From the NCBI GenBank assembly GCA_023421115.1, contig JAEZUI010000264.1:75680-139679 (forward strand): a stretch of 64,000 nucleotides of DNA, written 5' to 3'. The notes below the pieces were generated by a model. It was not told where the DNA came from. It did no database searches and saw only the letters and a list, made by a program, of their open reading frames with translations. Within the stretch, counting starts at the first letter, position 1. The number at the start of each line of letters is the position of its first letter. The position numbers and the translations under genes are program-made. This DNA comes from Bacillota bacterium (lineage in GTDB: Bacteria; Bacillota; Clostridia; Acetivibrionales; Acetivibrionaceae). Positions 1 through 10,584 of this stretch are shown piece after piece.

Positions 1-1
1 G

Positions 2-3000
2 GATTTTCTCTCTGGTTCTAAGTCAGGGACTGCATACGGTGATGGAAACGAGATAAGACTAAGGGCTAATGGCAGTAATTCTTTTGCAAGAGCAACAAAT
101 GTGAAACTATATGGAGTAGAAAAGGTGAATTTTGCAGTGGGAAATTCCGGCTGCGGACGTCATTGGACTGAACGACTATGGTATACTTTTTGGATTAAAA
201 AAGTAGACAAATCAGAACATAATTTTAATACGACCTTTGGAGTTGTGTCACCGACAAATAATTCACCAGAATTGTATAAGGAAAATGGAAACCTTGGAAG
301 AAAAGGAGTAGACAGAAATATTGCAGAGAGCTTATGGAACACTTCCTGGTTGGGTTATGGTACATGGGCGGCAGGTGGCAATCAAAGTACAGCAGATTTA
401 GGATGGTTAAGACTGTATTTAAAAGAGTACAGCCTTCAAGTGAAAAACGATGAAGCAAATGTGCCGAAATTTGAAACAAAAGAATATGAGATTGCTGATC
501 AAAAACTAAATAAAAAAAGTGTAATAGAAAGCTCTCAACCGGGTTCGATTTCCATAAAAACCGTGTACTCTAACGTTAATAATGACAAGAGTCTTGCAGC
601 AAAAACAGCGAGTACTGGAGTATATCGTTCAGATAAAATTGAATTTAGTGTAACTTATGCAGATAACATTATCGGTAAGAACTCAAAATATGTAGGTTTT
701 GAAGTTCATAAAGGCAATGGAAAGTGGGAAAGATTCAGTGGTACTACTCTTTCATTGGACAAGGAATTCTTTTCAAAAAGCGGAATGCTCGATGGTATAA
801 GAGCTGGAACTATACAGGTAAGACCTGTCTTTGAACACAACAATGTTAACCTGACTCTTAAGGCAGATACTATAAACGGATATATTAAAGAACTTGGTGA
901 GGAAATTGCAGAAAAAACCTTTACAGGACTAAAGGTAGGGGATAAAGTTAATGCAATAGCAAGGAATTTTAGTGCGTCACTAACCCCTTCCTGGTCATCT
1001 AACAATAATTCTAAGCTGCATTCAACAGATTCAACAGGTGCAAATACAAGTGTCATATATGAATTGTCTTCAGGCAGCAACAATCTTAATGTAAATTTCT
1101 TCAACCCAACAATTATTGTTAAAGCGAATCCTAATGTATATAAGCATAATGTTTCAAAGCCTGAATTCAGGATTGACGGAGTATTATATTCTGACCATGA
1201 AAGCTTAAGTGCGAAAATGAGTGAGATATTTGAAGCAAACTCCGATGAAAATCTGAGCAATGATCAAAATCCTACAATAGCAATTTCATTTAAGTATGTT
1301 TTTGACAATAATTATCCCGATCCGTACGGCATTGTAAGGAATGAATTTGGAAATCCGTCAGAAGCCGTGTTGACGGTGTACAAAAGCGACAGTACAGTAA
1401 AAGGAAAATACTCCTCAAATAAAACTCAAAGTTCTCCAAATACTTATACTGTTAGTGCTTCAAACGGTACATATACATATTCAGGAAAGCTCAAAGACTT
1501 AGGCTGGGAAGCCGATGATTATGCAACGGTTATTATATACGGAAGTAAAAAAAGAAGTGATGGAGTATTGCAGTCTACAAGGGAAAATGTTATTGATTTT
1601 CTTGTAAACTCCGGTAACTATATAACCGTAAAGACTCCCAAGGATGAAATTGTTGCAGGAGATGTATACCAACCTGTGGTAATTGAAAAGGCTGACCCTG
1701 TAAATAACTATGAAATGACCTCTTATCTTGTTCCGGGATTTACTGCAAAATGGAGGGATTATTCCGGAGACCTCGATGGTGACGGTCAGGAAAGCTATGA
1801 TGAAACTGAGAAGTTGCGGAAAAAGATGGCTGCATATGGAATGAATCTTGACACCATACGTTCAAACCCTAATAACAGAAGTTATGATGCGTTGTTCTGG
1901 GGCAATTTCTTTAACTATGCACCTAAGTTCTTCAACCCTTCCCAGATACTTTATAACTTTGAAAAGTCTCCCGAAGAAAGCTCTAAATGGGAAGCTTCTA
2001 TAGTCATTTATGAAAAATACAGGACGGTTATAGATCCCGATACACCTTCAAATGATTTGCCGGTAAAAGGTGCTACAGTAATTGTAGGCAACAAGGCATA
2101 TGAAACCGACGAAAACGGCGTTGCCACAATGACAGACCCTATTTTTGAAGAGGGCGTAAATTACTCTGCGAGGGTATTGTATAAAGGTTATGAATTTTAT
2201 ACTTATGTACAGCCTGGAAGGACTGTTAAGCATGTTTTTGACACAAGTGATATCATGAGGCCTACCGATTTCAAGGCCCGGTATAAAAAGAATGATAATG
2301 AAAGAATACCTCTTGACAAGGATAGGACGCTCTTACCTGTAAGAAGAGGAACAACAGAAGTTGAATTCAGAGTGGATAACGGAAAAGAGGGCGTAGCAGC
2401 AAATGATGCTATAATTCGGATTTATGAAACAAATTCCCAAGGCTTTAAAACGAATGTTATCTATGAGGAAAGGACAGGAAAGCCTTCCGGTGGAATATTT
2501 ACATATTCAATGGATCTTTTGAATGAGGGCATAAAGCCTGGAAACAGGATGTACATCGCTCCACTTTATGTGAGGGATGAAGAGATTGCAAGGGAATACC
2601 CCGAAGTCGATGTCGGACTCACCTTCAGTATGGACTTAACACTGGTTTCAGCTTTGGCAAGCTTTGATACACCACTAGCTCCGGCTGTTGAGTTTATTGG
2701 CAAAATGAATAACAAGTTTGATCTCAGCATGGATCTTGATTTGAAGGATATATTAAAAACCGGCACAAGGGTAGATGAAAACGGTAACAAATATAATACA
2801 AAGTACATTACTTTCGGCTTCAACAAAGAGTTCGAGAAAAAATTCGGCGATCAGAAAGAGGACGAAGAAGAGAAAAAAGAAGAAAAGTCTATGCTTGACA
2901 AGATAAAAGGAGTATTTTCGGGTGCCTCACAAAAAGCAGCAACACAGAAATTAGTCAAGGACAATAAAGATGTTACGGCAAAGAAAAAGGGTTCCGGAGG

Positions 3001-6000
3001 CGGTACTTTCAATTTTGAATTTTCCACATCCCTTACAATGACAATTGAGGAAGGTCAGATAAAGAGGGCTGATGGTATTACCGTAACAGACGGATATCAC
3101 TATTTCAGTTCAATGGTGCTTATGGCAGAAGGAAAAGCTGATTTCGGTGCCAAATACACTTATGTTACTCCAATAGGAATTCCGGTTTTTGCCTCAATAG
3201 ATATAACCGGTAATGCAAATGTTGTTTTCGGTATAGAAGCCAATGAAGATGAAAGATATGTGGAAAAATACAGATTTGCCAGCAATGGTAAGGTTTCTCT
3301 TAATGCTAACGATTACACCATATTTACGAAATTCTATATAAGTCCTAGCATAACCATAGGTGCTGGAGTCGGAATGGATTATCTGAAGGCATTTGTTGAG
3401 GGTAATGCTACAGCTGATTTCAATTTTACCGCTCCTATTATGGGTGATAAGTATAAGTCGAGTGGTGACGGAGGGCTTGTAATATCTGCAGCGGTGGGAA
3501 TCAAAATACTGTTTATACAGAAAAAATGGACAATATACAAGTCGAAGAGAATTGAACTATTCAGTTACGGTTATGCCTCACAGGCTATAATGTCAACTTT
3601 AAACGATCCTTATACCAACTATTTGTATAAGACTGTTGAGCCTGTAGAAGATAGCGACATAATGAGCCGGGATTATCTTAAAAACCAATCGGGTTGGCTT
3701 GGTAACAGCTATTCAGCAGGAAAATTATCCGCTCTTGCTGTTGATATGAGTGATGAGGTTGCACTGTTGATAGGTGCATATCCATATCCACAGACAAAAA
3801 TAGTTCCGTTTGACGACAAGCTTTTGATGCTCTTTATCAACGATCCAGGTGAAGAAATACGCGACAGTCGCAACCGTGCACAATTGTTTTATTCAATATA
3901 TAACGGCAGTACTTGGTCTATTCCTCGGGTTGTAGACAATGACAACACTTGGGATGAAGCACCGGATGCGTTTATAGTAGAAGATAAAATTCTTGTTACA
4001 TGGTCGGATGCTAGTAGGGAATTTACAGAAGATGATGATGCAAAAACAACCCTTCAGGCCATGAACATAAGCGGAAGATGGTTTGATACAGCAACAACGG
4101 CCTTCGAGGATGAATTTGAAATAACAAAACAGACTCAAATAGATATGTATTATTCAGATGTAAATCCGAAGATATCCTATGATGAGCAAACCCAGAGACT
4201 TATGGTGTACTATACGAAAGTAGACTATGATGATTATGCCTATGATTATGACAATACACCTGTAAATGATACCGATGCGTTAAAGGAGACAACTGATGAC
4301 GGAGACGATACTACTATGTATGGTGATATTGTAAACGGATACAACGTAGTAGCATACAGGTATGCACAAAGACAACCGGATGGCACTTTTGTATGGAATA
4401 CCGAATACTCAGATAGTGAAGGCTTAGACCCTGAGTACGGCTTTACTCCGGAAGGCTTCTATGGACAGAGGTTCTTAGATCTTTCAATATTGTTTGACAT
4501 AAAGGAAACAGAGGTTATTAGGGAACCGCATGATACTACTGTGGATGAAGAGGACGTTGAAGTTCCCGAAGTTCCTGAAGGCTATGTTAAAGGAGTTATA
4601 GGAACAGAAACTGTAGTGGAAAGAGTTTACGGACATACTGATCCTATGGTTGTAGAATCGGATTTGATTTCCTACAATGGACTTGCATTGCATACATATG
4701 TTATGGATGCCGACAGTAGCAAGACCACTACTGGTGATCAGGAGCTTTACATGCAAATATACAACTATGAGTTAAATGAGTTCCATCATCCTATAAGAAT
4801 TACAAATAATAATGTACAGGATTCAAAACCTCAGTTTGTACGTTCTAAAGGAATAACTTACTTGTACTGGTTGTCCGGTGGAGATATAGTGTATATGGAT
4901 ATAACCAATATGGTAAAGTACAATCTTCTAAAGAAAGACATTGAAGTTGAAGGTGAGACCAGATCCATATACATAGTTGATAAATACCATACCGGTATAG
5001 ACGGCTATGTACAAACAGCAGTAAAAAGTAAAGCAGATTATCCTATAGACCATTTCCAAATTGAAACAAACGGAGACAGTCAGTATATACTTTATACAGA
5101 CTATGTAATAACCTATAAAAACGGTTTGAAAGCCGGTGACCCTGGCACAGAAAACCTTGAAAATGTAAATAAGGAAAAGCAGATATTTGCAGTTTACCAT
5201 GAGCCGATGATGGAAATAAAGGAAGTTCTGTTGACTGATTCTTATGAGGATAATGAAACATATGATTTTACTTTTGTTGAAGGTAAAGGAATTGGGACAT
5301 ATCCAGAGAAAGTAACTGTTACAGAATACGTTTACAATGATGCTAATGAGATAGTATTTAATCCAGGTGAAAACCTTATTGACTACAGCATAGTGTCTGA
5401 TGTAAACGGTTTTAAGGGTGTTGTTGAAGCCGGTGATCCTGTTATATTCAAAGAATATGCACATACAGAAGGATACGCATGGTCAAAACCGGTACAATTG
5501 ACTTATGAAGAAGGAGCAAATTACAGCGATATTTCCTTCCTTGTAAAAGACTATAATTCTATCGAGGCCGTATACGTCAAATACAATCAGTACCTGAACG
5601 AGGACAACTCCTTTGTAGACGACACAGAAAACCGTATTTTTGCGTATTGTAACTTCAATATTGAAAGTACAATTGATGCAGAAGAAATAGAACTTCCTTT
5701 ACAGCTTGTAAAAAGCGAAGATAGGCTAAATTTCAGTACTGTAATAAAAAACACAGGAATAAAACCTATCACAAATATAAGTTATGAATACTATATACAG
5801 CAGAAGGGCGAGCAACTATATACTAGTGAACCACAAGCAATATTGGACGATAATGATGTGAATATGATTCTTGGAGGCGATACCCATGTATTATATGGAG
5901 AATTTGACCTTCCTGAGGACATTTCTGATATTGTTGTGGGCTTTAAGATTATTGACGAAATGGACAATGTTCTTGCGGAGTCAGAAAAAGCTGTATGGGC

Positions 6001-7999
6001 TGGAGCTGACCTTGTAATTACTGTACTCGACAGTAGGCTGCAAAGTAATGATACAGCAAGTATTTCATTGTTTGCAAGAAATGAAGGTAATATTGGTTAT
6101 GACGGAAAGCTTGATATTTTGTATGCTAAAGATGCTACTGTGCTTAGAAGCATTGATCTTAATGTAGATGCCGGTGGTTCTGAAGCTATGGATGTTGAAA
6201 TGGATATTGACCTATCTAAGTTTGGTGAAAGCCAAACAAGAGAAGACGGCTCCGTATATCAAAAGGTAGAACTGAAACTTCTGGCAGGCGATAATTCTGT
6301 CTATGCAGAAATAGTACGTACTGCAGATAAGGAGACAGTTGATAAGGTTAAAAATGTTAAGACTTTTTCAATAAACAGCAGAGATTTCTCTATAAACTCA
6401 GGTACTACTAAAAAACTCAATACAATAACCGAGCTATTTGAACCTATACCTGAATTTGTATCTGATTCCCTTGAGGTAAGGTGGAGGACATCTGATGCTG
6501 AAGTGGCTTCAGTTTTGCCAGATGGTACTGTGGTGGGACTTAGTAATGGAGAGGCTGTAATCACTGCTGTTCTTGCCCCACGAAACAATACTACAGCAAC
6601 TCTTTCTGACGGTACGTTTGCAGATGTTGACACTAGTTATGAACTTCCGGATAGTATGATTTTAAAAAGAGAGGTCAAGGTAAAAGTGGTAAGCGCTGGT
6701 GACAGCAGCAATGGCAGTAGTGGCAGCAGTGGGTCGGCAGGTAGTAGTGGTGGAAACAATGCAGTGGACAACAGTACAACAGACAATACAACAGACAATA
6801 CAAATACTGCCCAAAAAGAGGTTGTGGTACAGTTTAAACCTACACTGGAAGGTAAAACTAGTACAATAAAACCTGCTTTAGCTGATTTCTCTGCTGCGTT
6901 GCAGAAATTAAAGGAAGAAAATAAGACTACCTTGAGAATAACTTCTTCGGATGAGGATATTTCAGAAATAAAGAAATTGGTTCTTCCGGGCGGTATAATG
7001 AACCAACTAACAACAAATACAGTTAAAAACCTTATTTTTGATACAGTTTCAGCAAAAATGACTCTTGAAGAAAAGACCCTGAATTCGTTGATCAATTTAT
7101 TGCGTGAGCATGGAGAGAATCAAGAGGTTACAATTTCGATTTCCAGAAAGAGCGTAGAGGAATATCAAGGCATAAAAGAACTTGTAGGCAATAGACCTGT
7201 ATACGATTTCTCCATACTTATCGGAGACAAAAAGATAAAGGATATGACAAAGGAACCCATACCTTTAACTTTAGAGCTTGAAGATTTTAAGTCGGGAAAT
7301 GACTCAAGTGATACAAGCAGGATAGCAGGAATTTTCATTGCAGAGGACGGAAACTACAAAGTGATGCCGATATCAGTAATTAAAGATAAAACACTTGTTA
7401 TTAAAACAAAACATAATTCAATGTATTCAGCAATCTACAGCAATAGTGAATTTGATGATGTATCGGGTTGGTCAAAAGACTCCATTAACTTCTTATCAGC
7501 TCGTGAAGTGATTAATGGTGTTGGCGACAAACGCTTTAATCCAAAAGGTAGCATCACAAGAGCAGAATTTATAACAATAATGTCAAAAGTAGCTGAAGCG
7601 GAAGCTGCAAAAGTTAATAAAACAAGCTTCACCGATATAGGCACTGAGGACTGGTATGCACCTTTTGTTGAATGGGGCTATGCCTTTGGTATTACAAAGG
7701 GTAAAGGAAATGGAAGGTTTGAGCCAAATGAAAAAATCACAAGGCAGGATATAGCTGTTTTGATTGCTAGTATGGTGGAAAAGCTAGAATATGAACTTCC
7801 GGAACTTAAGGAAGAAATAATATTTGCCGATAATTATGATGTAGCAAATTACGCAGCAGATTCAGTGAAAAAGGTTCAAAAGGCAGGTATTATCAATGGC
7901 AGACCAAATGCAGTATTTGCACCAAAGGATTTTGCAACACGAGAAGAAGCAGCTCAAATGATTGCATCCTTGATTAACGTTATTGTGGAACAGCAGTAG
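2..7999 (+). CDS. Giant SLH-anchored cell-surface protein (5' end outside window)
   Basis: The frame is open from the left edge, with no stop and no ribosome binding site near the GTG at 101, so the true start lies upstream and this is a C-terminal part of more than 2,660 residues. In order I see a calcium-loop-like DLDGDGQESYDE segment (about nt 1770-1805), a carboxypeptidase-regulatory/CNA-B-like segment (about 2040-2220), a short charged E/K-rich stretch (about 2845-2900), a region with repeated beta-strand character and WS..R-type motifs (about 3720-5650), a CARDB-like segment near 5700, a Big_2-type Ig fold (about 6470-6700, ending in VVGLSNGEAVITAVL), a Ser/Gly linker (about 6700-6765) and three SLH motifs (about 7450-7990). 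SLH domains bind pyruvylated secondary wall polymers, so it should sit on the outer surface. A strong terminator follows. The ligand or function of the long middle part is not recognised. Confidence 0.9.
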   Translation, partial: DFLSGSKSGTAYGDGNEIRLRANGSNSFARATNVKLYGVEKVNFAVGNSGCGRHWTERLWYTFWIKKVDKSEHNFNTTFGVVSPTNNSPELYKENGNLGRKGVDRNIAESLWNTSWLGYGTWAAGGNQSTADLGWLRLYLKEYSLQVKNDEANVPKFETKEYEIADQKLNKKSVIESSQPGSISIKTVYSNVNNDKSLAAKTASTGVYRSDKIEFSVTYADNIIGKNSKYVGFEVHKGNGKWERFSGTTLSLDKEFFSKSGMLDGIRAGTIQVRPVFEHNNVNLTLKADTINGYIKELGEEIAEKTFTGLKVGDKVNAIARNFSASLTPSWSSNNNSKLHSTDSTGANTSVIYELSSGSNNLNVNFFNPTIIVKANPNVYKHNVSKPEFRIDGVLYSDHESLSAKMSEIFEANSDENLSNDQNPTIAISFKYVFDNNYPDPYGIVRNEFGNPSEAVLTVYKSDSTVKGKYSSNKTQSSPNTYTVSASNGTYTYSGKLKDLGWEADDYATVIIYGSKKRSDGVLQSTRENVIDFLVNSGNYITVKTPKDEIVAGDVYQPVVIEKADPVNNYEMTSYLVPGFTAKWRDYSGDLDGDGQESYDETEKLRKKMAAYGMNLDTIRSNPNNRSYDALFWGNFFNYAPKFFNPSQILYNFEKSPEESSKWEASIVIYEKYRTVIDPDTPSNDLPVKGATVIVGNKAYETDENGVATMTDPIFEEGVNYSARVLYKGYEFYTYVQPGRTVKHVFDTSDIMRPTDFKARYKKNDNERIPLDKDRTLLPVRRGTTEVEFRVDNGKEGVAANDAIIRIYETNSQGFKTNVIYEERTGKPSGGIFTYSMDLLNEGIKPGNRMYIAPLYVRDEEIAREYPEVDVGLTFSMDLTLVSALASFDTPLAPAVEFIGKMNNKFDLSMDLDLKDILKTGTRVDENGNKYNTKYITFGFNKEFEKKFGDQKEDEEEKKEEKSMLDKIKGVFSGASQKAATQKLVKDNKDVTAKKKGSGGGTFNFEFSTSLTMTIEEGQIKRADGITVTDGYHYFSSMVLMAEGKADFGAKYTYVTPIGIPVFASIDITGNANVVFGIEANEDERYVEKYRFASNGKVSLNANDYTIFTKFYISPSITIGAGVGMDYLKAFVEGNATADFNFTAPIMGDKYKSSGDGGLVISAAVGIKILFIQKKWTIYKSKRIELFSYGYASQAIMSTLNDPYTNYLYKTVEPVEDSDIMSRDYLKNQSGWLGNSYSAGKLSALAVDMSDEVALLIGAYPYPQTKIVPFDDKLLMLFINDPGEEIRDSRNRAQLFYSIYNGSTWSIPRVVDNDNTWDEAPDAFIVEDKILVTWSDASREFTEDDDAKTTLQAMNISGRWFDTATTAFEDEFEITKQTQIDMYYSDVNPKISYDEQTQRLMVYYTKVDYDDYAYDYDNTPVNDTDALKETTDDGDDTTMYGDIVNGYNVVAYRYAQRQPDGTFVWNTEYSDSEGLDPEYGFTPEGFYGQRFLDLSILFDIKETEVIREPHDTTVDEEDVEVPEVPEGYVKGVIGTETVVERVYGHTDPMVVESDLISYNGLALHTYVMDADSSKTTTGDQELYMQIYNYELNEFHHPIRITNNNVQDSKPQFVRSKGITYLYWLSGGDIVYMDITNMVKYNLLKKDIEVEGETRSIYIVDKYHTGIDGYVQTAVKSKADYPIDHFQIETNGDSQYILYTDYVITYKNGLKAGDPGTENLENVNKEKQIFAVYHEPMMEIKEVLLTDSYEDNETYDFTFVEGKGIGTYPEKVTVTEYVYNDANEIVFNPGENLIDYSIVSDVNGFKGVVEAGDPVIFKEYAHTEGYAWSKPVQLTYEEGANYSDISFLVKDYNSIEAVYVKYNQYLNEDNSFVDDTENRIFAYCNFNIESTIDAEEIELPLQLVKSEDRLNFSTVIKNTGIKPITNISYEYYIQQKGEQLYTSEPQAILDDNDVNMILGGDTHVLYGEFDLPEDISDIVVGFKIIDEMDNVLAESEKAVWAGADLVITVLDSRLQSNDTASISLFARNEGNIGYDGKLDILYAKDATVLRSIDLNVDAGGSEAMDVEMDIDLSKFGESQTREDGSVYQKVELKLLAGDNSVYAEIVRTADKETVDKVKNVKTFSINSRDFSINSGTTKKLNTITELFEPIPEFVSDSLEVRWRTSDAEVASVLPDGTVVGLSNGEAVITAVLAPRNNTTATLSDGTFADVDTSYELPDSMILKREVKVKVVSAGDSSNGSSGSSGSAGSSGGNNAVDNSTTDNTTDNTNTAQKEVVVQFKPTLEGKTSTIKPALADFSAALQKLKEENKTTLRITSSDEDISEIKKLVLPGGIMNQLTTNTVKNLIFDTVSAKMTLEEKTLNSLINLLREHGENQEVTISISRKSVEEYQGIKELVGNRPVYDFSILIGDKKIKDMTKEPIPLTLELEDFKSGNDSSDTSRIAGIFIAEDGNYKVMPISVIKDKTLVIKTKHNSMYSAIYSNSEFDDVSGWSKDSINFLSAREVINGVGDKRFNPKGSITRAEFITIMSKVAEAEAAKVNKTSFTDIGTEDWYAPFVEWGYAFGITKGKGNGRFEPNEKITRQDIAVLIASMVEKLEYELPELKEEIIFADNYDVANYAADSVKKVQKAGIINGRPNAVFAPKDFATREEAAQMIASLINVIVEQQ

Positions 8000-8082
8000 A
8001 ACTGCAGAACTAAATATATTTGCTAGTGCCCAACAAGATTTAGAATTAAATATTGTTATGGAACGCTAGTGAAAAAGGTGAT

Positions 8083-8124
8083 TGATAGTTAGGGTTTTTA
8101 ATAACCCTAACTATCAGTTGTTTT
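8083..8124 (+). terminator. Rho-independent terminator after the giant SLH gene
   Basis: A perfect 14-bp inverted repeat (8083-8096 with 8103-8116) has a 6-nt loop and is followed by a T-rich tail. It lies about 85 bases after the stop codon and separates the SLH gene from the racemase/NHLM run. Confidence 0.85.
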
Positions 8125-8211
8125 CTAGTCGTATTTCAAAAAAATTGAAAATGTTAAAACATAGAAGACAATTTTTCAATGGAGTGAAAAAGAGATTTCG
8201 GAGGGATTCGG

Positions 8212-9399
8212 ATGAAAAGAGAAGATTTTGAATCAACATGGATAGAGATAAACCTTACCGCATTAAAGAAAAACCTAGAAGTTGTTCGTGGATTGGTAAA
8301 AAAAGACACCCGCATTATGGGTATTGTTAAGTGTAATGCATACGGTCATGGCGCCGTGGGGATAGCAAAAGGTTTGGTTGAAAATGGTATTGATGCTCTT
8401 GGAACAGCATCTGTAAAAGAGGGCGTTGAATTAAGAGAATCAGATATTTATGGAGAAATAATTATATTGAACGAATGTTTGCCTGAAACTATAGGGGAGA
8501 TCCTAGAATACGATTTGACTCCAACTGTTTTCAGTTTTGATTTTGCAGAAGAGATGGATTATTACTCGAAAAAGAATAAAAGGATCACACAGATCCATAT
8601 AAGGATAGACACTAGCAGTAGTATAGGAATTCCTCCAGAAGAGTTAAAGGGTTTCCTGCAATTTATAAAAGAGAAAAAAAATTTGTTTGTTAGCGGTATA
8701 TTTACTCATTTTGTTTCAAGTTATTCCGGTGATATGCACGAAGTGAATGATGAAATCAATCTTTTTAACCAGTGCATTTCAATCTGTAAAGATGAGGGTA
8801 TGGATATTCCACTAGTTCATGGATTAAGCAGTCCCGGACTATTCAAAAGGGTAGAAAACAATTTTTCGATGGCTCGAGCTGGTACATGTCTTTATGGTAT
8901 TTCTTCCTTTAAGGGGCAGAATACCGAGGGTATGGAACCTGTAATGCAACTGAAAACTCAAATTATAGATGTATGCAATAAAGGTAGAGGTATTTGCAGG
9001 GGATATACAGAAAAAACCTATCTTGATGAGGGTGTAAAAACAGCATGGATACCCTTAGGGTACGGAGTTATGCCGTTACTTATGTTTATGAAAGGTGGAG
9101 AAGTTCTGTTAAGAGGTGTAAGAGTTCCAATATTAGCGACTTCCTACATGGGGCGTACACTTATTGACATAACGGATGTACCTGATGCAAAAGAAGGAGA
9201 TGAGGTTGTTATTTTCGGTAAACAGGGAAGAGAAAGTATAACAGTTGAAGATATAGCTGCAAAATGTGGCATTGACATAGAGAGAAGCGAAAGTATTTGC
9301 TTGATGGACAAAAGTATAGAGAGAAGATATAAAAATAATGATGTTTTAGAAAATTTAAAAAAAAGTCTATTCAATATGTATGAAACAGAGAGCGTCTAG
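8212..9399 (+). CDS. Alanine-racemase-fold PLP protein, divergent active site
   Basis: The 395-residue length and overall plan match fold-type III alanine racemases: an N-terminal PLP barrel with the cofactor lysine in VKCNAYGHG (Lys40), the ARAGTCLYGI segment, and a C-terminal beta domain with IPLGYG and GDEVVIFGKQG. Alanine racemases interconvert L- and D-alanine. Two hallmark positions differ here. The catalytic tyrosine motif (usually VSYG.T) reads ICRGYT, and the MDQ motif reads YMGR. The protein may therefore have altered specificity or only bind PLP or a ligand. The ATG is preceded by GGAGGG with good spacing. It is the first gene of a same-strand run ending with an NHLM exporter, with a 24-base gap to the next gene, so a role in that system rather than cell-wall D-alanine supply is plausible. 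The family call is firm; activity is uncertain. Confidence 0.85.
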   Translation: MKREDFESTWIEINLTALKKNLEVVRGLVKKDTRIMGIVKCNAYGHGAVGIAKGLVENGIDALGTASVKEGVELRESDIYGEIIILNECLPETIGEILEYDLTPTVFSFDFAEEMDYYSKKNKRITQIHIRIDTSSSIGIPPEELKGFLQFIKEKKNLFVSGIFTHFVSSYSGDMHEVNDEINLFNQCISICKDEGMDIPLVHGLSSPGLFKRVENNFSMARAGTCLYGISSFKGQNTEGMEPVMQLKTQIIDVCNKGRGICRGYTEKTYLDEGVKTAWIPLGYGVMPLLMFMKGGEVLLRGVRVPILATSYMGRTLIDITDVPDAKEGDEVVIFGKQGRESITVEDIAAKCGIDIERSESICLMDKSIERRYKNNDVLENLKKSLFNMYETESV

Positions 9400-9423
9400 A
9401 GATTACCTTTTGGAGGTTAAATA

Positions 9424-10584
9424 ATGGAGATTAAAAGAGGTCTTAAATGTTTTCTTTCTATTGTGATCCTAATTGCTATGATTTCTACAGTTAATGGCAG
9501 CGGAACAAGAAACGATACCAATGCTATTAGTATGAAATATCGTATAGGTTATATTGAAAGTGAGTCCTTTGTTAATTATTCAAAGACTCTTTATGCATTA
9601 CTTGAAGCTTTGAATGAAGTAGAATGGATAAATAACCTTGATAAGATCAGGTATACCGATGGACAAAATGATACTTTAGAAATGTGGAAAGATATTTCAA
9701 AATATAACACAGCTTCAAACATTGATTTTGTAGAAAATGCACATTATTCATTAACATCCTTTGATAAAAATGATGTTAATACAATAATTGAAGATATAAA
9801 CAAAAATAAGCTTGACTTGATTATTGTGATGGGTACGGCAGCAGGAAGGTTTATATCAGAGAGTAATAGCACTACACCTTTTATGGTATTTGCAACAAGC
9901 AATGCTGTCCAATCAAAAATTATAGAATCGGAAACTGATTCGGGAAGGGAACATGTGTGGGCGCATATGGATCCTAAACGTTTTGAACGCCAGTTAAGCG
10001 TTTTTTATGAAATATTTGAGTTTAAAAATCTTGGTATAGTTTGCGAAGATAGTGCAGTTGCAAAAAATTATTCAGCAGTTGACGATATTGAGCATCTTGC
10101 ACAGCAGAAGGGGTTTAACGTTACCTACAAATACGTTAATGAGCCTGTTTCCTCTGAAGACGTAGAAAGATACTATGCTGAAGTGGAAAAAGCATATATT
10201 GAACTTTCACAAAAGGTGGATTCCATGTATGTTACTGTTGCATCTTTAGAAAGTGAAAAATTGCCTGAACTTTTAGAACCCTTCCATAAGGAAAATATAC
10301 CAGTGTTTTCACAACTTGGAGCTGACGAAGTGAAAAATGGTGCACTTATGAGTATAACAGTAATGGACTATAAGAACATTGGAAGATTTGGCGCAAACAC
10401 AATTATTGAGTTTTTTGGTGGCAAAAGCTTAAGATTGCTTCCTCAGGTATTTGAAAGTACGCCACAAATAATCCTAAACATGGAGGTTGCTGATAAAATA
10501 GGATACAGAGTTCCTTTCGATATATTACTTTCGGCCGACAGAATATATACAAAGATTGGAGACGAGTATGATGCAGAAGAATAA
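9424..10584 (+). CDS. ABC_sub_bind-type periplasmic binding protein
   Basis: A 386-residue protein begins with a charged tip and hydrophobic segment (FLSIVILIAMISTVNG), a likely signal peptide or membrane anchor, with no lipobox cysteine. The rest has the type I periplasmic-binding fold of the ABC_sub_bind family (PF04392/COG2984): DLIIVMGTAAGRF, TPFMVFATSNAV, IPVFSQLGADEVKNGALMS and a C-terminal NMEVADKIGYRVP segment. That family often binds amino acids or small aromatic ligands. No permease or ATPase of a matching importer is nearby, so it may present a ligand to the sensor-MFS protein encoded next, whose start overlaps this gene's 3' end by 17 bases. SD GGAGG precedes the ATG. Ligand unknown. 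Confidence 0.8.
   Translation: MEIKRGLKCFLSIVILIAMISTVNGSGTRNDTNAISMKYRIGYIESESFVNYSKTLYALLEALNEVEWINNLDKIRYTDGQNDTLEMWKDISKYNTASNIDFVENAHYSLTSFDKNDVNTIIEDINKNKLDLIIVMGTAAGRFISESNSTTPFMVFATSNAVQSKIIESETDSGREHVWAHMDPKRFERQLSVFYEIFEFKNLGIVCEDSAVAKNYSAVDDIEHLAQQKGFNVTYKYVNEPVSSEDVERYYAEVEKAYIELSQKVDSMYVTVASLESEKLPELLEPFHKENIPVFSQLGADEVKNGALMSITVMDYKNIGRFGANTIIEFFGGKSLRLLPQVFESTPQIILNMEVADKIGYRVPFDILLSADRIYTKIGDEYDAEE

Noticed and set aside
54..110. GTG at 101 as the true start of the first gene
   Set aside because: The frame stays open to the window edge with plausible protein sequence upstream and there is no ribosome binding site before the GTG.
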